The notes beneath the pieces were generated by a model. The model saw nothing but the letters and a program-made list of their open reading frames with translations, did no database searches and was not told the DNA's origin. 64,000 nt of DNA from Flectonema sp. DT1601. Its lineage: Eukaryota; Euglenozoa; Diplonemea; Diplonemida; Diplonemidae. This document shows, in pieces, positions 45,949-58,300 of the stretch (position 1 is its first letter; each line of letters starts with the position of its first letter). The position numbers and the translations under genes were made by a program. The stretch lies in assembly GCA_964019425.1 (NCBI GenBank), contig OZ025783.1, positions 682,001 to 746,000 on the forward strand. Reading direction: 5' to 3'.

Positions 45949-47009
45949 ACCAACTTAGATCATCAAACACGTCGTTGATACTCCCCTCTAATCGACTACA
46001 ACAGAATAATGTAACTCTTCTTCCACTGCTATTGTAATAATAGCTTTGTAATTAAAGACACGTAAGAGAAGAAGAAAAAAGGAAAAGAAAAGAAAAAAAA
46101 AGAAAAAAAAAAAAGGACTTTACAGAGAAATCAAGCTCTCTAGTGAAAAGAATAGACAAAGACGTCAATTTGACACAAAATGAATTCTTTTGAATTTTTT
46201 GGTAGCTCACGTATCCTTTAGTAGGTACAGGGTATTGTTTATAATAGCATACATAAAATACTTTTTAAGAAAAGAAAAAAAAAAAAAAAACGACTATACC
46301 GCTACGTCTTGCCCAAGTAGAATGAACAAATACTTACCTCACACTCTTGATGCAGTATGGTTGAGAAGCGAAGCACCTCTAAAAGTAATTTGAATGATTT
46401 TGTGTCACACACGCTCAAAAAAAAAAAGAAAAAAAAAAAAAATAATAAAAATAAAAATAACAGCAAAAAGAAAAGAAAAAAGCATTTGAAAAAGTTACTT
46501 TTTTTCAGCTCTCCTCTCTTCCTTATTAAGAGTTTTGAATCATACAAAGGGAAGGTGTCTTGCTGATATGACTTTATTTCACTATCTAACAAGCATTCAT
46601 CCCTTTTATTCAGAACAAAAATACGCATTTGGAAGACGTCACAAAACTGCTACTAATTTGAGTGTATTCCGTTAAATCACGTTTCCCCTTCCCCTTCCCC
46701 CTCTTCTGCACGCACAGCTTAGTTTTTGTCAATTAGCTTTCTTCCCATTTTTCTTCTATCAAAGTCCCTAGGGATTTCTAAAAAAAAATAAAAAAAATTA
46801 AAAAAAGAAAAAAAAAAAGAAAAAAAAAAAAATGAAATCATGTTTGTTTGGTATGTGATGACTGCTTTTGTAGTCGTTTTATGCTAATTATATATACAGA
46901 TCCCGCTGGTATCATGTTAATTTGAGAAGACATAATATTGATATAACGTTTTTTGGATCGTACTTGATTTTAATTTCCGCAGCTTCTTTTTTGCCAATAT
47001 TAACAAAAC
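45949..47009. other. Intergenic spacer, 1.06 kb, A-run rich
   Basis: Many A and AG runs (46070-46120, 46270-46290, 46420-46490, 46780-46830) and pyrimidine tracts near 46680-46720. Frames on either strand here are low-complexity Lys or Phe/Leu runs and are not genes. The next gene's acceptor (AG 46981-46982) lies at its end. Confidence 0.5.
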
Positions 47010-50000
47010 ATGTTAAAACAATCGTTGCTAATAGCCTGGATAAGTATCGTAACAGGTATTTGTGTTGATGATGATGAAACAGCTAAAAGAGATTTAACAA
47101 TGGATTGCAAGTCTCTTTTTGATACAAATGGAGGCACATGTTCATTGGCTGGAGTACTAAGCGCTGCAGCCACACCTGAGCAGTTTGCGTACTTTTGGAG
47201 TGTCTGTGCTAAGACATGCAAACAATGTGTTAACAGATGGGAGTGTGAAGATAACGATACAGAAATGTGGGAAGCTCTTGGGAACATACCGGGTGTTGAA
47301 ACCTGTGCTGCTTTAGTTGGAGCTAATGGTGATGCTGGTTGCGCTCTTGACGGCCCAGGTTTTTCACAGGCGGCCGCCCTTGGCATTTCTGCCCTTCAAT
47401 TAGACAAGGCGATTTTCGCCTGTCCTAAAGCATGCGGGGTGTGCGTTCCTCTCATCACACCATGTGAAGATGATAACGACAGTGTTAAAGCTGCCACTAC
47501 TTTAACCTGTCCTGAACTCGTTGCTTCAAATGGAGGGAGTTGCTCTGCAGATGGTGTTGCTATTAAGCCAGCTATTGAAGGAGGACTACTTTCATTAGAA
47601 GCATTAGTTGGTATCCAAGGCTTATGTGCAAAGAGCTGCCGCCTCTGCATGTCGGCAGGAAAGTGCAAAGATGATTCGGATGCTGCCAAAGCGATTCACG
47701 AGGAATGTGAAATAATAGCAAAGCAAAACGGAGGCGACTGCAGATTAACAGGTCCTTACGTCACAGCACAGGTATGTTTCTGCTTTTAGTAGATTACTTG
47801 ATCCTTAAAGTTGATCGAATATAAGAAATGAAATATAAATCTCACAGCTCACTGCAGGAGTAACACTAGACACTCTGGAGCGTGCAATCTATGAATGTCC
47901 AATGTCATGTGGTGTTTGTCAAGAAGAAACAGTTTGTGAAGACGACGACGCAACTGCCAGTAGTATCCATGACCTGGTAACAGATTGCGCGTCAGCAGTT
48001 GCTGCCAATGAAGGATGCTCAATTTATGGACCCACATTTTCTTTAGCCCCACAAATCGGATTAACAGAAGCTGACTTAAGAATATTAATTGATGCTTGTC
48101 GGATGAGTTGTCGAAGCTGTGCTAAGGCTCGTGATTGTCGGAACTATGACATCAGCGAATTCGTCCCTCCTGGACTTGATTGCGAAGGCTTAGTCGGTGC
48201 CAATGGCGGAAACTGCGACATGGATGGTCCGGCATTTTCCGTTGCTGACCAGTACGGTGTTTCACCTTTCCAACTCGATCAGGCTATCTACAATTGTCCA
48301 AAAGCCTGCGGAGTCTGTCAAATAAAGACCTGCGTTGACAACGATGCAGAAGTTATTTCAAGAATTCCCATTGTGAGCGGTTGTAAGCAATTGATTGCTT
48401 TCAACAGAGGTTCCATATGCGGAAAGGGAACTCTTTATGAAGAAGCTCTTGAAAAGTCATCCAGGATGAGTGTCTCCGCTGATGAGTTGCTTGGGATATA
48501 TGAGGAATTCTGCGGTCCTTCGTGTGGTTTCTGTGACCCGGCTGATTTTGCAACACCAGCGCCGACCATGGAGTTGATTGAATTGATATTTATGAGACAA
48601 TCACCTGATCAAGAAGTCGGTACTGGAGGTGAATACATCCTTCTCGATGAAGAAATCCAATGCAATGGAGAGCGCGTTTGGAAACTCAACATCACTGGGT
48701 CTTTTGAAACTTACATTATATCTGACACAGACGGATATTGGATTGTATCAAATGATGCTTCACTTAATGGATTAAATTCTAGTAATAATTGTACCAGCGA
48801 AATTAAATTATTACGTTCTGAGGATATGCATAATGCTTCTGGTCCTAATCAAGTCCGTTGGACAAGGCAGGCTGGTGCTACTTGGATTTATGATGATGCA
48901 ATTCGTTTTGTTACTAACGGATGTCCAGGTGAGGCGCAATGCCTTCAATTAAATTGTCAAGAGCCCTTAGATGGTTATCAGTGCTTTGAGTGTACTCTTG
49001 AATTCGCTCAGCTGTCATGCTCACGTTCTGAGACAGATGTTAAACTAATCCTCGCAATCGTCATCTGCATCACAGCTCTCTGTTTAGTTGTTTGCAATGT
49101 TATTTACGCATCCAACAAAAGTGAGCCTGTCACTCCCCGTCTGTCGAGAAGGTTTTCTGTTCCTACTACTGGTGTCCAGGTACAGGAAAATATCGTTGTT
49201 GTATTTCTTCAAAAATATCGAAAAGCTTTCTTACAACTGATGGGTGCCTTGGGGAATCTAATTGGACGCAGAAGCAACGCGTTTATCGGAACTGCATTGA
49301 CATTATTACTTGTGTTTACCGTGTCCTTGCCACTGTTTTTTGAGGTTGACACTGGAGGTTCATACAGTGCTGACTGGGCTCCTGAAGGAGGTCGTCTCGA
49401 ACGTGAATTGAATTTTGTTAACAAGTGGAGAGAGAACTCAAAACAAGCATCTACTGTACTGATAATGGTTGGTCCAGAAGATACTAAAAGGTACAATGCA
49501 TTGTCAAAGCATTTTGCCTTTGAATTACTTCGAATTCTCCAGGACATTACCAACATCACAGTACCAATAGCTACCTCTGACGGACGAATTATTCAAGTAG
49601 GCTATGAAGACTTCTGTGCTTCAGTAGATCATCCTATTCTAGATCAGATTATGCCTGGTAAGAAGCCTTGTATTAATCCTTCTGTCTTGGATTGTTTTTT
49701 TGAAGGTGGTTGGCAGCTTGACGACGTATCTCAAGGGAAACCACTTCCTGAAGACCAGCAGTCAGTAAAGTTTAAGAATCTGGAGGCTGTTTATAAACTG
49801 GCAAAGGCAGCATCTCCGGGAGCAATTACGAGCTACTCAGGCAGACCAAGTCTGCAAGACTTAACTGAGGAAGAAGTGATAGAAAGATACAGTCAGTCAT
49901 CGACGTTGTGTGATGACTGGGTTACGTCTGCATCATTAGGAAGAAGTAACTCTTATGGATCTTTTACTGAAGATAAAGAAAACTTAACACTCGGTGAACC

Positions 50001-52481
50001 AAAGCTAATTTGGGCCGAAAAGATAGCAGCAGTAGCTCTTCAGTATTCTGCAAAGAGAGCAAAGGAATTTAAAATTAGTCTCGACGGAATAGATGAGAGA
50101 GATATTGAATCAGCTTTAGACAACTGGTTTGATGCTGTCCAAGATAGACTAGAAGAGATAAATGATGATGAGATAAACTTTCCTGGGACGTCTGTCAGTG
50201 TTTTTATGACCGTTTCTTTAAAGAGAATGTTTAAAGAGATTGGTAAAGCGAAGGTCCTTCAATATGTGATAGGATTGACTCTAATGTTGTTGCTTACAAT
50301 CGCATCGCAGTTTTCAAGAGACCGAGCGGAGAATCACGTTCTCGTTGCTGTTCTTGGACTCGGTTTAGTTTTACTTACAATATTTGCATCTTATGGATTC
50401 TTGGCTCTAGTTGGAGTTAGTTTTACACCGACAATGTTACAAGTGTTACCATTTATCTCTTTAGGTCTTGGTGTTGATGATTTGTTCTTGTTACTTCACT
50501 ACTATCGCGCAGTACCTGACAAGACACGTCCTACTCGAGCTGTTTTAGCTGACTTATTACGTTTGGCTGGTGTGTCTGTAACCTTAACGTCGTTTTGCAA
50601 CGCTTTCGCATTCTTTTCAGGAACTATTATTCCAATTCCTGCCTTGCGGATCTTCTTATTCTCAGCAGGGTTCGTGGTCATCATCAACTACTGTACCATG
50701 TTGTTTGCTTTCCCTGCATTATTGGCTTGGGAGTGTAATCGAGACCGTGTTGTATGTCTTTTGTTTATTTCTTTGCAACGGACTATTATTTTATCTTTTC
50801 GTGTGGGACTTTGTTTTATAAAATAACTAAAAACAGATAATTGAAAGTCGTGGAGAGGAAGACATCACTCAAAACACTCAGCTGGGGATACAGATACTCA
50901 TAGAGCAGAAATTCTCACCATTTATGCAGAAATTTCCTGTTAAGGTGAGTGTGACTGTCCTTAATGGAATATTCTTCCTTGTTTGTATAATCACATTAAA
51001 TACTTCTCATCCGCTTAGCAACGGATTCGATTTAGTTGACCTCACTCCGAGTGGATCATTTTTGTCGAAAGGGTTCCAGGTATGATTTTTACATCTCAAA
51101 CTGTTATTACCTCTCAGTTGGACTGAAGACGTTCGAAATCAAAAGTTCTCACCAAACAGGACATCGAAGAACACTTTCTGAGTCAAAGAACTTCTCACAA
51201 AGTAGTGGTCGCAACAGTCGATTTCAATGATCCGGTAGTTCAACAAAACTACGGTAAGATGCTTAAGGAATTAAAGTACTCAAGATGGGCATCACAAGAC
51301 TTGCTAAAGGGAAGGGGTTGGTGGGGCTGGTTTTTTGACTTTGCCAACGACAATGAACAACTTATCAAGAATGAGACTGGTGATGATCCATACTACGGGG
51401 CTTATATTAATACATCATTCTACACAACATTTCATAATTGGAGAAATCCAGTCACGGGTGGTTTGGGAGCGATTGCGGCGCAAACTACTGACGGATTTGG
51501 ATATCGTTGGGGTTTAGACAGCTACCTACCTGGTAACACAATGATGTTATCCCAAGATGATTACACTCTCAACATGGCTATTCTTAAAGAACCTGAAGAC
51601 TGGCTTGAACACATCGATGAGTTCCATGATCGTATGGAGTATTGGATGGGAAAGGGAAATGCTTTCCCTGAACCCAGTGGTCAGGTACTTCAAATGGAAC
51701 AGTTCAACGGTTTAAAAGACTTCTTTTGGCAGGCATTTGCTGTTGCTGCATGTGTAATTTTAGTGTCCGCTATTATAGTTCCTGTTTCAATAAGAGGAGC
51801 AGGTGTTATTTGTCTTACTTCTCTAATTGGTACTATTGAGGTAGCGGCTGTGATGATGATGTCTGGATTATCATTCTCTCCTCTTGTCGCGTGTGTTTTA
51901 CTGATGGCGATGGGAATTATTGTTGAATTCTCTGCTCACGTTGTTGCTGGGTATGAAACCACTCCAGGTTCCCGTGCTGAAAGAATGCATCACGCGATAT
52001 CACACACGTTCCTTCCTGTTCTTGAAGGAGGTTTATCAAGTATTTTATCTATACTTATGCTTGTCTTCAATGAATTTCCTTATGTTGTGAAGTACTTCTT
52101 CCTAATATTCTTGATTGTTATTCTCGTAGGATTGTTACACGGATTACTATTCCTCCCCGCTCTAGTTGGTATTGTTGGATCTGTTGGAGGTAGCGATGAG
52201 CAGTCCATCATTCACAGAAAGGGAAGCATGGGATCATTTGGTAGAAAGATTGCTGTTGAACCAGCACCTGTAAATGTATTACCTGCCAATCCTCTGGAAG
52301 CTCCAAGGGGTAAGCCATTTGATGACAATGATATAAAGGTTGGAGATTCCGTCACAGACGGAAAGGTTGATAAATCGGTATGTATTGTTGTGGGTCACAT
52401 CCGTAGTCGCTTCCATTGAAAGGGAAAAAAAAACAACAAAAAAAAAAAATAAAGCAGGAAATAACTGAAGTTGACGAGTAA
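47010..52481 (+). CDS. Patched/NPC1-type membrane protein with seven ShKT-like Cys repeats
   Basis: Five exons, 47010-47771, 47848-50751, 50837-51079, 51160-52377 and 52458-52481, all phase 0, give 1716 residues. A signal-like start (LLIAWISIVTG) leads into seven six-Cys units of 60-70 residues up to about residue 485, each ending C-x3-C-x2-C (for example CPKACGVC), as in ShKT domains. A beta-rich extracellular part with further Cys follows, then a membrane helix near 651. The rest has the RND plan: a helix near 733 and a sterol-sensing-like five-helix block (about 1056-1218) with GLGVDDLFLLL, which keeps the Patched/NPC1/Dispatched Asp pair. A second block in exon 4 has MGIIVEFSAHVV and the HGLLFLPAL ending. 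The family moves sterols or lipidated cargo using ion gradients. The last exon adds only EITEVDE. Confidence 0.88.
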
Positions 52482-54172
52482 TTATAAAAAGAATTTGGGG
52501 AAAACGACTACAATCTCACTAGTTTTGCTCAGGGTTCGTTGTGACAGACATGTGCATTTGACTGTACTCTATTTCTAGTTATCATTTATCCAATCCTCAT
52601 TTTACTGTAATTAAGCCGCTGAGGGTAGTTCTTTTTTTTTTTCTTCTCTCTTCTTAATTACTACTTTTTAATCCTATTTCCTTCGATTAATGTAGTCGTT
52701 CATATTTTATTGCTGCTTCCCACGCAAGGGTTACCCACGCCTTTAGAAAGAGACTCTGACTCTCTTCTCCGATTCTTTTTCGTCGAGCACTGAAATCTAC
52801 TTTACAAAAAAAAAAATAATCAAATCGGTGATTTCGTAATGAATTGATTAGCTTTTTTTGCACGTTTAAAAATGTGTGCTTAGCTTTATGAAATTTAAAT
52901 TTTAGGTTCATGTTCCGACTGTAGAACGGATACTATGGGGAGGTTTTTTTTTTTTTTTTTTTTATTCTCTCTTCTGCAGCTTTTCATGATATATGTTCGC
53001 ATTAACTTAACTTTTTTTTGTTTTTTTCTTATTTTTTAATATATGTTTTTGATCGACGTGATTGTCATTGTGAGCTTTGAGATTCACAGCTGCATACCTT
53101 GTCTACTGATTTTATTTTCAAGCTCCTCTACCTTTTTTTCTTTATACAACGAGGTAGTGGTGGTTGAAGCCCTCCTTTCATTGCTAGGGGAGGTATGGAA
53201 TCGTATCCACGGTGGCTGTATAGTATTCGGTTGTGTTCTTTGTAATGCTCGGGAGGGGGAAAAAAAACAAAAAAAAAGAAGCAATTTAATGATATAAATA
53301 CCATTAAATTGTCCAGCATCGCCTCCCCTCTCTTCTCTCTTAAGTTCTATACCGAATGAAACTTTCGATTTTCATTGATTGTAGGTGGTTGATGAGCTGT
53401 CATTCTGAGTTGGGGAAGGCTCGAGTGTAGTGATTTTATTTTTCTATTAAGATGTGAATTTAATTTTCTGATATTGTGCCGCGTTTCATAGCCATGCACC
53501 GAATCTCTGCTGCACTTTCATTTGCTTTTTTTTTTTTTTTTTTTTGTGCTATTTTTTTCAAAATGGCACACTCATCAAGTCTCTATCATCCGCTCCCATC
53601 GCCTCCCCATTTTCTACCTTCCGCCCTTTTTTTTTATTGTTATTTACACACGTGGAGGCTGATGATTCAGCTTGTTATATCTAATTAGTTCAGCTGACGT
53701 GATTCCGAGAGTAGAAGATCTTTGTGAGGACTTTCTTGAGGTTTTATGTCTTGTTATTACAAAGGAAAGAAAAAAAAAAAATAAAACAAAAAAAAAGAAT
53801 ACACCGCCTGCCTTTTTTCTCACTTAGCGAAGTTGTTTACTTCCTATTGTGCTTCCAGTGTGTAGCACGGAGTGACAGCATTAGCACTTTTGAAGTTTTA
53901 AACACAGTTATTTTGTTTTCTTCATATATTCCCTCTCAGCTCTATTCAAACTTCTCTCCCCTCCGCTCTTTTGACTTCTGTCAGGACCACACCCATCGAA
54001 TCATGTTTTCTAGTCTTCTAGTGTTTGATACATATATTTCTTTATTTACAGGTTCTTCATTATGTGGATGAGTTTTCAGATAGCTGTGTACTGAAGTCGT
54101 TACTGTTGCAAAGATTATTACATATTTCTTGAGTGGTCAAAATAAAATCAAAACCAAAAACAAAATGAACGA
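52482..54172. other. Intergenic spacer, 1.7 kb, T-run rich
   Basis: T tracts at about 52630-52642, 52943-52963 and 53527-53546 and A tracts near 53770-53800. The leader acceptor most likely used by the vasohibin gene ends at 54050-54051 (TTTCTTTATTTACAG). A short frame ATGAACGAATGGAGATAA overlaps the vasohibin start as a possible upstream ORF at 54165. The longer frames are hydrophobic low-complexity and are not supported. Confidence 0.5.
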
Positions 54173-55018
54173 ATGGAGATAAACCTCATCAGAGAAGTCC
54201 TAGAGGGATATGAGTACGATGCTTGTGGTACTTCCCATGAACAAGAGAAAAAACGACACACTGTACAAGAATTAGCCAATCTTGGTAAGAAAATTGCAAA
54301 AGAAAAGAGACCGATTCAATGTGTAGAAGCTCTCTATATCGCTTTAGAGATGACTCAGCTAGTTAAGATTGTTCGATTTGGAATATCGTTCACTTCACAA
54401 GATAATGAGACGTTAAAAATTCACAGACATCTCGTCCTGGGAATTCAAAGCAATTCCCGTGGAGGAACTGAAAAGTTCGGATCCTTAGGTGTCAGCAGAT
54501 CACCTAATTTGCAATCAAAACCGCTCGTATATAATTCCTTATATGAACTCATCCAGGACTATGTAGTTTCATATAAGAATGAAGGACACACAGTTACTTT
54601 GGTTACATTTTCTGAATTCATTCCCCGCCTTCCGAGTCATGTCATTCACTGGAATCATTATTGTGTTTCAATCGATAAGAACAAACCAAAACAAGTCATG
54701 AGAAAAATAAATTCTTATCCCACAACTTCTGTATTGCTAAAAACAGCATTTAGAAGATCACAATCCCTTAATACCGATTCGAGACTAGTTAAGTCACTCG
54801 ATTCTAATCGACGTAAGCCCATTAAAGGGGAAAAATTAAATGGTGTCGCATTCCGCCGCTCACAGTCAGAACGTCAGCACCGACCAACAACAAAACCACA
54901 CACCACGAATATTGTTAAGACTGATGTGAAGAAGCCTCAGAAGAAAACGCAAGTAATTACGAATGCCCAGCGGAATCGCTGGAGGCAAACAGAAATCATT
55001 TTAGGCATCGTACTCTGA
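54173..55018 (+). CDS. VASH: Vasohibin-type tubulin tyrosine carboxypeptidase
   Basis: Single exon, 281 residues. Vasohibins remove the C-terminal tyrosine of alpha-tubulin. The transglutaminase-like triad is in place: C50 in PIQCVEALYIALEMT, H86 in HRHLVLGI and S108 in GSLGVSRS. The Cys-to-His spacing is 36 against 35 in human VASH1; His-to-Ser is 22 against 17 because of a short NSRGGTEK insert. KPLVYNSLYELIQDY matches the next family block. The C-terminal 100 residues are basic and disordered, with two copies of FRRSQS. The N-terminus is short, about 45 residues before the Cys. Animal enzymes need the small partner SVBP; none is seen here. It is the only other clear cytoskeletal gene next to the dynein gene. 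Confidence 0.93.
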   Translation: MEINLIREVLEGYEYDACGTSHEQEKKRHTVQELANLGKKIAKEKRPIQCVEALYIALEMTQLVKIVRFGISFTSQDNETLKIHRHLVLGIQSNSRGGTEKFGSLGVSRSPNLQSKPLVYNSLYELIQDYVVSYKNEGHTVTLVTFSEFIPRLPSHVIHWNHYCVSIDKNKPKQVMRKINSYPTTSVLLKTAFRRSQSLNTDSRLVKSLDSNRRKPIKGEKLNGVAFRRSQSERQHRPTTKPHTTNIVKTDVKKPQKKTQVITNAQRNRWRQTEIILGIVL

Positions 55019-55301
55019 AGGAGATCGTTCTTGTAGAAATAACTCGAGTTTCTTGCACTCCCTTGCCTTGTAATTTATCTCCCACCCATCTGGTCGGTTA
55101 TTACCCTCCACACACTGTAGTACCTCCTTGTTTGTTTATAAGATTGTTTATTGTGATCCTTTTATTCTCAAGGTGATAAGGTAAGATGAACAGCGTCTTG
55201 ACGTCTGTTAGTTTGTGTTGAAAATAAATAATCTTTTCTTACCAAAACTATTTCATTTTTCAGGAGAAAACTCCGAATTTACACAACACAAAAACTAAAC
55301 A

Positions 55302-58300
55302 ATGGCCTCGAAAGAGGTACCAACAGAAGCGGGTAAGAAATATATCCTCTCACGTGTCGCTGATATACTAGCTGTTGTGGGAGTGAATCCGGAGACACCG
55401 TTAGAGACTGGTTACAAGGATTCTCTGAAGGAAATTGAGGCCACTGTTGCAGCAAAACCAGAGTATCAAAAACTACTGGAAAACATTCTTAAGGGTTCAG
55501 AAACTACCGCAGGTGATAAATTAAAAGCGACTCCGTCGGTGCTTCTCTTCTTCTATGAGAAGACGACAGGCGATAAACCTGAAATTATCATTTCTCTTTC
55601 TGAGGGTCGTCGCCTAACACATAGAGGTGCATACGTAATAAGGAATACACCGATTGATCCGAAAAAGAATGTTCCAAAACCCGTTTCGATTAAAGAGTCA
55701 GATCTCATGCAAGAGTTGACTATTGGAATCTTAGAAATTAATATGAAGAACAAGTTAACTATACTTGACTTTCATAGACAGGTATGCATTGATTTTGATT
55801 TTTTTTTTTTTTTATTCTCCCGACAATACACAAGCACGAAAAACAAAATAAAACAGGTACTCGAGTCAATCTACCAACCAGTCCTTCGTAGACAAGGTCA
55901 GTGGGGTAAAGCTACAGAACAACAGAGAGATCAATTTCAATTGTGTATTCAAGACCACAGTGAGAAGCTTGATGAGCTGATGACTGACCATATCGAAGCT
56001 GAGAAAGTAATAATGCCTGACCCCACAATAATGAAATCCTTACCAACGGGATCTAATTATTTAAAGGCCGCAAGTGATGTAAAACTTATTCGGCATTTTG
56101 AAAGTTGTGTTGAAAACTGGATTGGTGTGGCAACACGACTTATTGAAGATAAGCCAAGACATGCTGACCAAGAGCCACAGAATATCCCAGAAGAGGTTGG
56201 TCCTATTACGGAACTACGATGGTGGAAAGAGCGTTGTGCTAAATTTAATACTTTGACAGAGCAGCTGCAAGCACCAGAAGTAAAGGTGGTCACCGGAGTG
56301 ATCAATGCTGCTCATTCAGATTTCGTCAAAGCTTGGAGAGACACTGACACCATGCTGACTGATTCATCCAATGAGGCTAAAGAAAATGTCAGGTACCTTT
56401 CATCTCTTGAATCGTACTTTGAAGCTCTTGAGAAAGAATCTCCAACTGTTATTATTAACCTTCTCCCTGCTTTAGTTAATAATATTAAAATGATGTACAC
56501 TATTGCTAGATATTACAGTACAGAACAACACATGATGATTCTGTTTTGTAAAATTACAAATCAACTTATATTAGCGTGCAAGAATGACATTCGTCAGCAT
56601 GGAAGTCAATCAGCTGCTCACCTTTGGTCACAAACAACTGATGCAGAGCAACTACGTGCGCTTATTGAAAGACTTCAGGCTTGTAAAGCTTTAAACACAC
56701 GTTATCAGGAGGAGTTTCAAAAAGCTAGTGAACGACTGAAACAGAAATCGGGTGGACCTCAATTTTCGTCTTTAAATATTTTACACATTTTTGGTAAGTT
56801 CGAATTGTTTTGTAAACGAGTCCACAAATTGATTGAAATTTTTGACACAATCGAGCAGTTCCAATCTCTTAGTGAATACAACATTGACGGAATGAAATCA
56901 CTCATTGATAGATTCTTTGACCACGTTGAGGATCTTAAAAAGAAAGCAAGTCACGATCCGTTAGATCAATCGACCCCAACCTTCGATAAGGCTTTCATTG
57001 AATTCAATAAGAATATCGCGGAATTGGAATGCTCTCTGCAAGTATTCATTAACAGTAGTTTTGAGAATATTACTTCTACAGAAAATGCGTTGGCTTTGCT
57101 TAAGAAGTTTCAATTGATCTTAAATAGAAAAACTCTTCGATCAGATCTTGAATCCAAGTATATGGTAATCTTTCACAACTATGGACTTGATTTGGAAAAT
57201 GTTCAAAAGACTTATGACAGACAAAAACATAACCCACCAATGGTTCGTAACATCACACCAGTTGCTGGCAGTATTACTTGGGGTAGGCAACTACTTCGAC
57301 GAATTGAAAGTCCAATGCAAAATTTCAAAGAAAATCGAAACATCATGGGAAGCCAAAAGGAAAGTAAAAAGATCATAAGAACATACAACAAAATAGCCAG
57401 AGCTCTTATCGAGTTTGAAACTGTCTGGCTGAACGCCTGGAAACAATCAATCGACAACATGAAGAGCGGTCTAAACGCTACGCTATTAGTCAGAAATGAA
57501 GGGAAACTATTCGTTAACTTTGACATTGAAATCCTTCAACTTATCAAAGAAGCGAGAGCTCTAATGAGAATGGATATCGTGATACCGTCTAGTGCTAAAA
57601 TGGTATTAATGCAAGAACAGAAATTTAAAATATTTCACGGCCAATTAAGCTACGCAATCAAAGAATACGACAGGGTAGTATCCCGTATTATCCCAGTAAC
57701 GAGAAGCCTTATGTCAAGAAACCTTGAAATCCTAGACATTATAATAAGACCTGGTGAAATGTCTCTAACATGGACTAGTATGAATATCGATGGTTACATT
57801 GCTCGTGTACACGCTGGATTAGCTCGCCTTGACACTGTCGTAACACAAGTTAATAATATCGTACAGAATAGGATTCAGGCTAATTTGAGATTTATAAGTA
57901 GCACTCTGTTGGTTAATCTTCCTGAGAATCAAAGTTTCTCACTGGAACAGTTTGTTAGTCTACAAGAGAAACACATCAAAAGCCAAAGTGAGCTCATGGA
58001 CATTAAAAACTGCGAGGTCGAAAAGGCTGCCGAAGACGTAATCAACAGTATCCTATCTGGTCAGAAAGTAGGAGCTTATGATGACCCATCACATCCTAGC
58101 AATGCAAGCCGTGAAGATTGTGCTGCGGAAGTCACTTCACTGAAGAGTCACTTCAACAATTTAATGTTTAAAGCGATTCTCACAACCACTACGCGTTCTT
58201 TAAATTTAATTAAAAAACGAGTAGGAACTCGAGGAAACAGAACAGACTTCATGCAGGTAGGGAAACCATTCTTTGATGTTAATGTTGAGCTATCACCACC

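Noticed and set aside
46302-46628. 108-codon - strand frame in the spacer after ABCF2
   Set aside because: Most of it is Phe/Leu from A runs read backwards, with no domain or acceptor on that strand.
53724-54071. 115-codon frame upstream of the vasohibin gene
   Set aside because: Its hydrophobic and Lys low-complexity content comes from T and A tracts. It has no domain, and the region carries the leader acceptor for the next gene.
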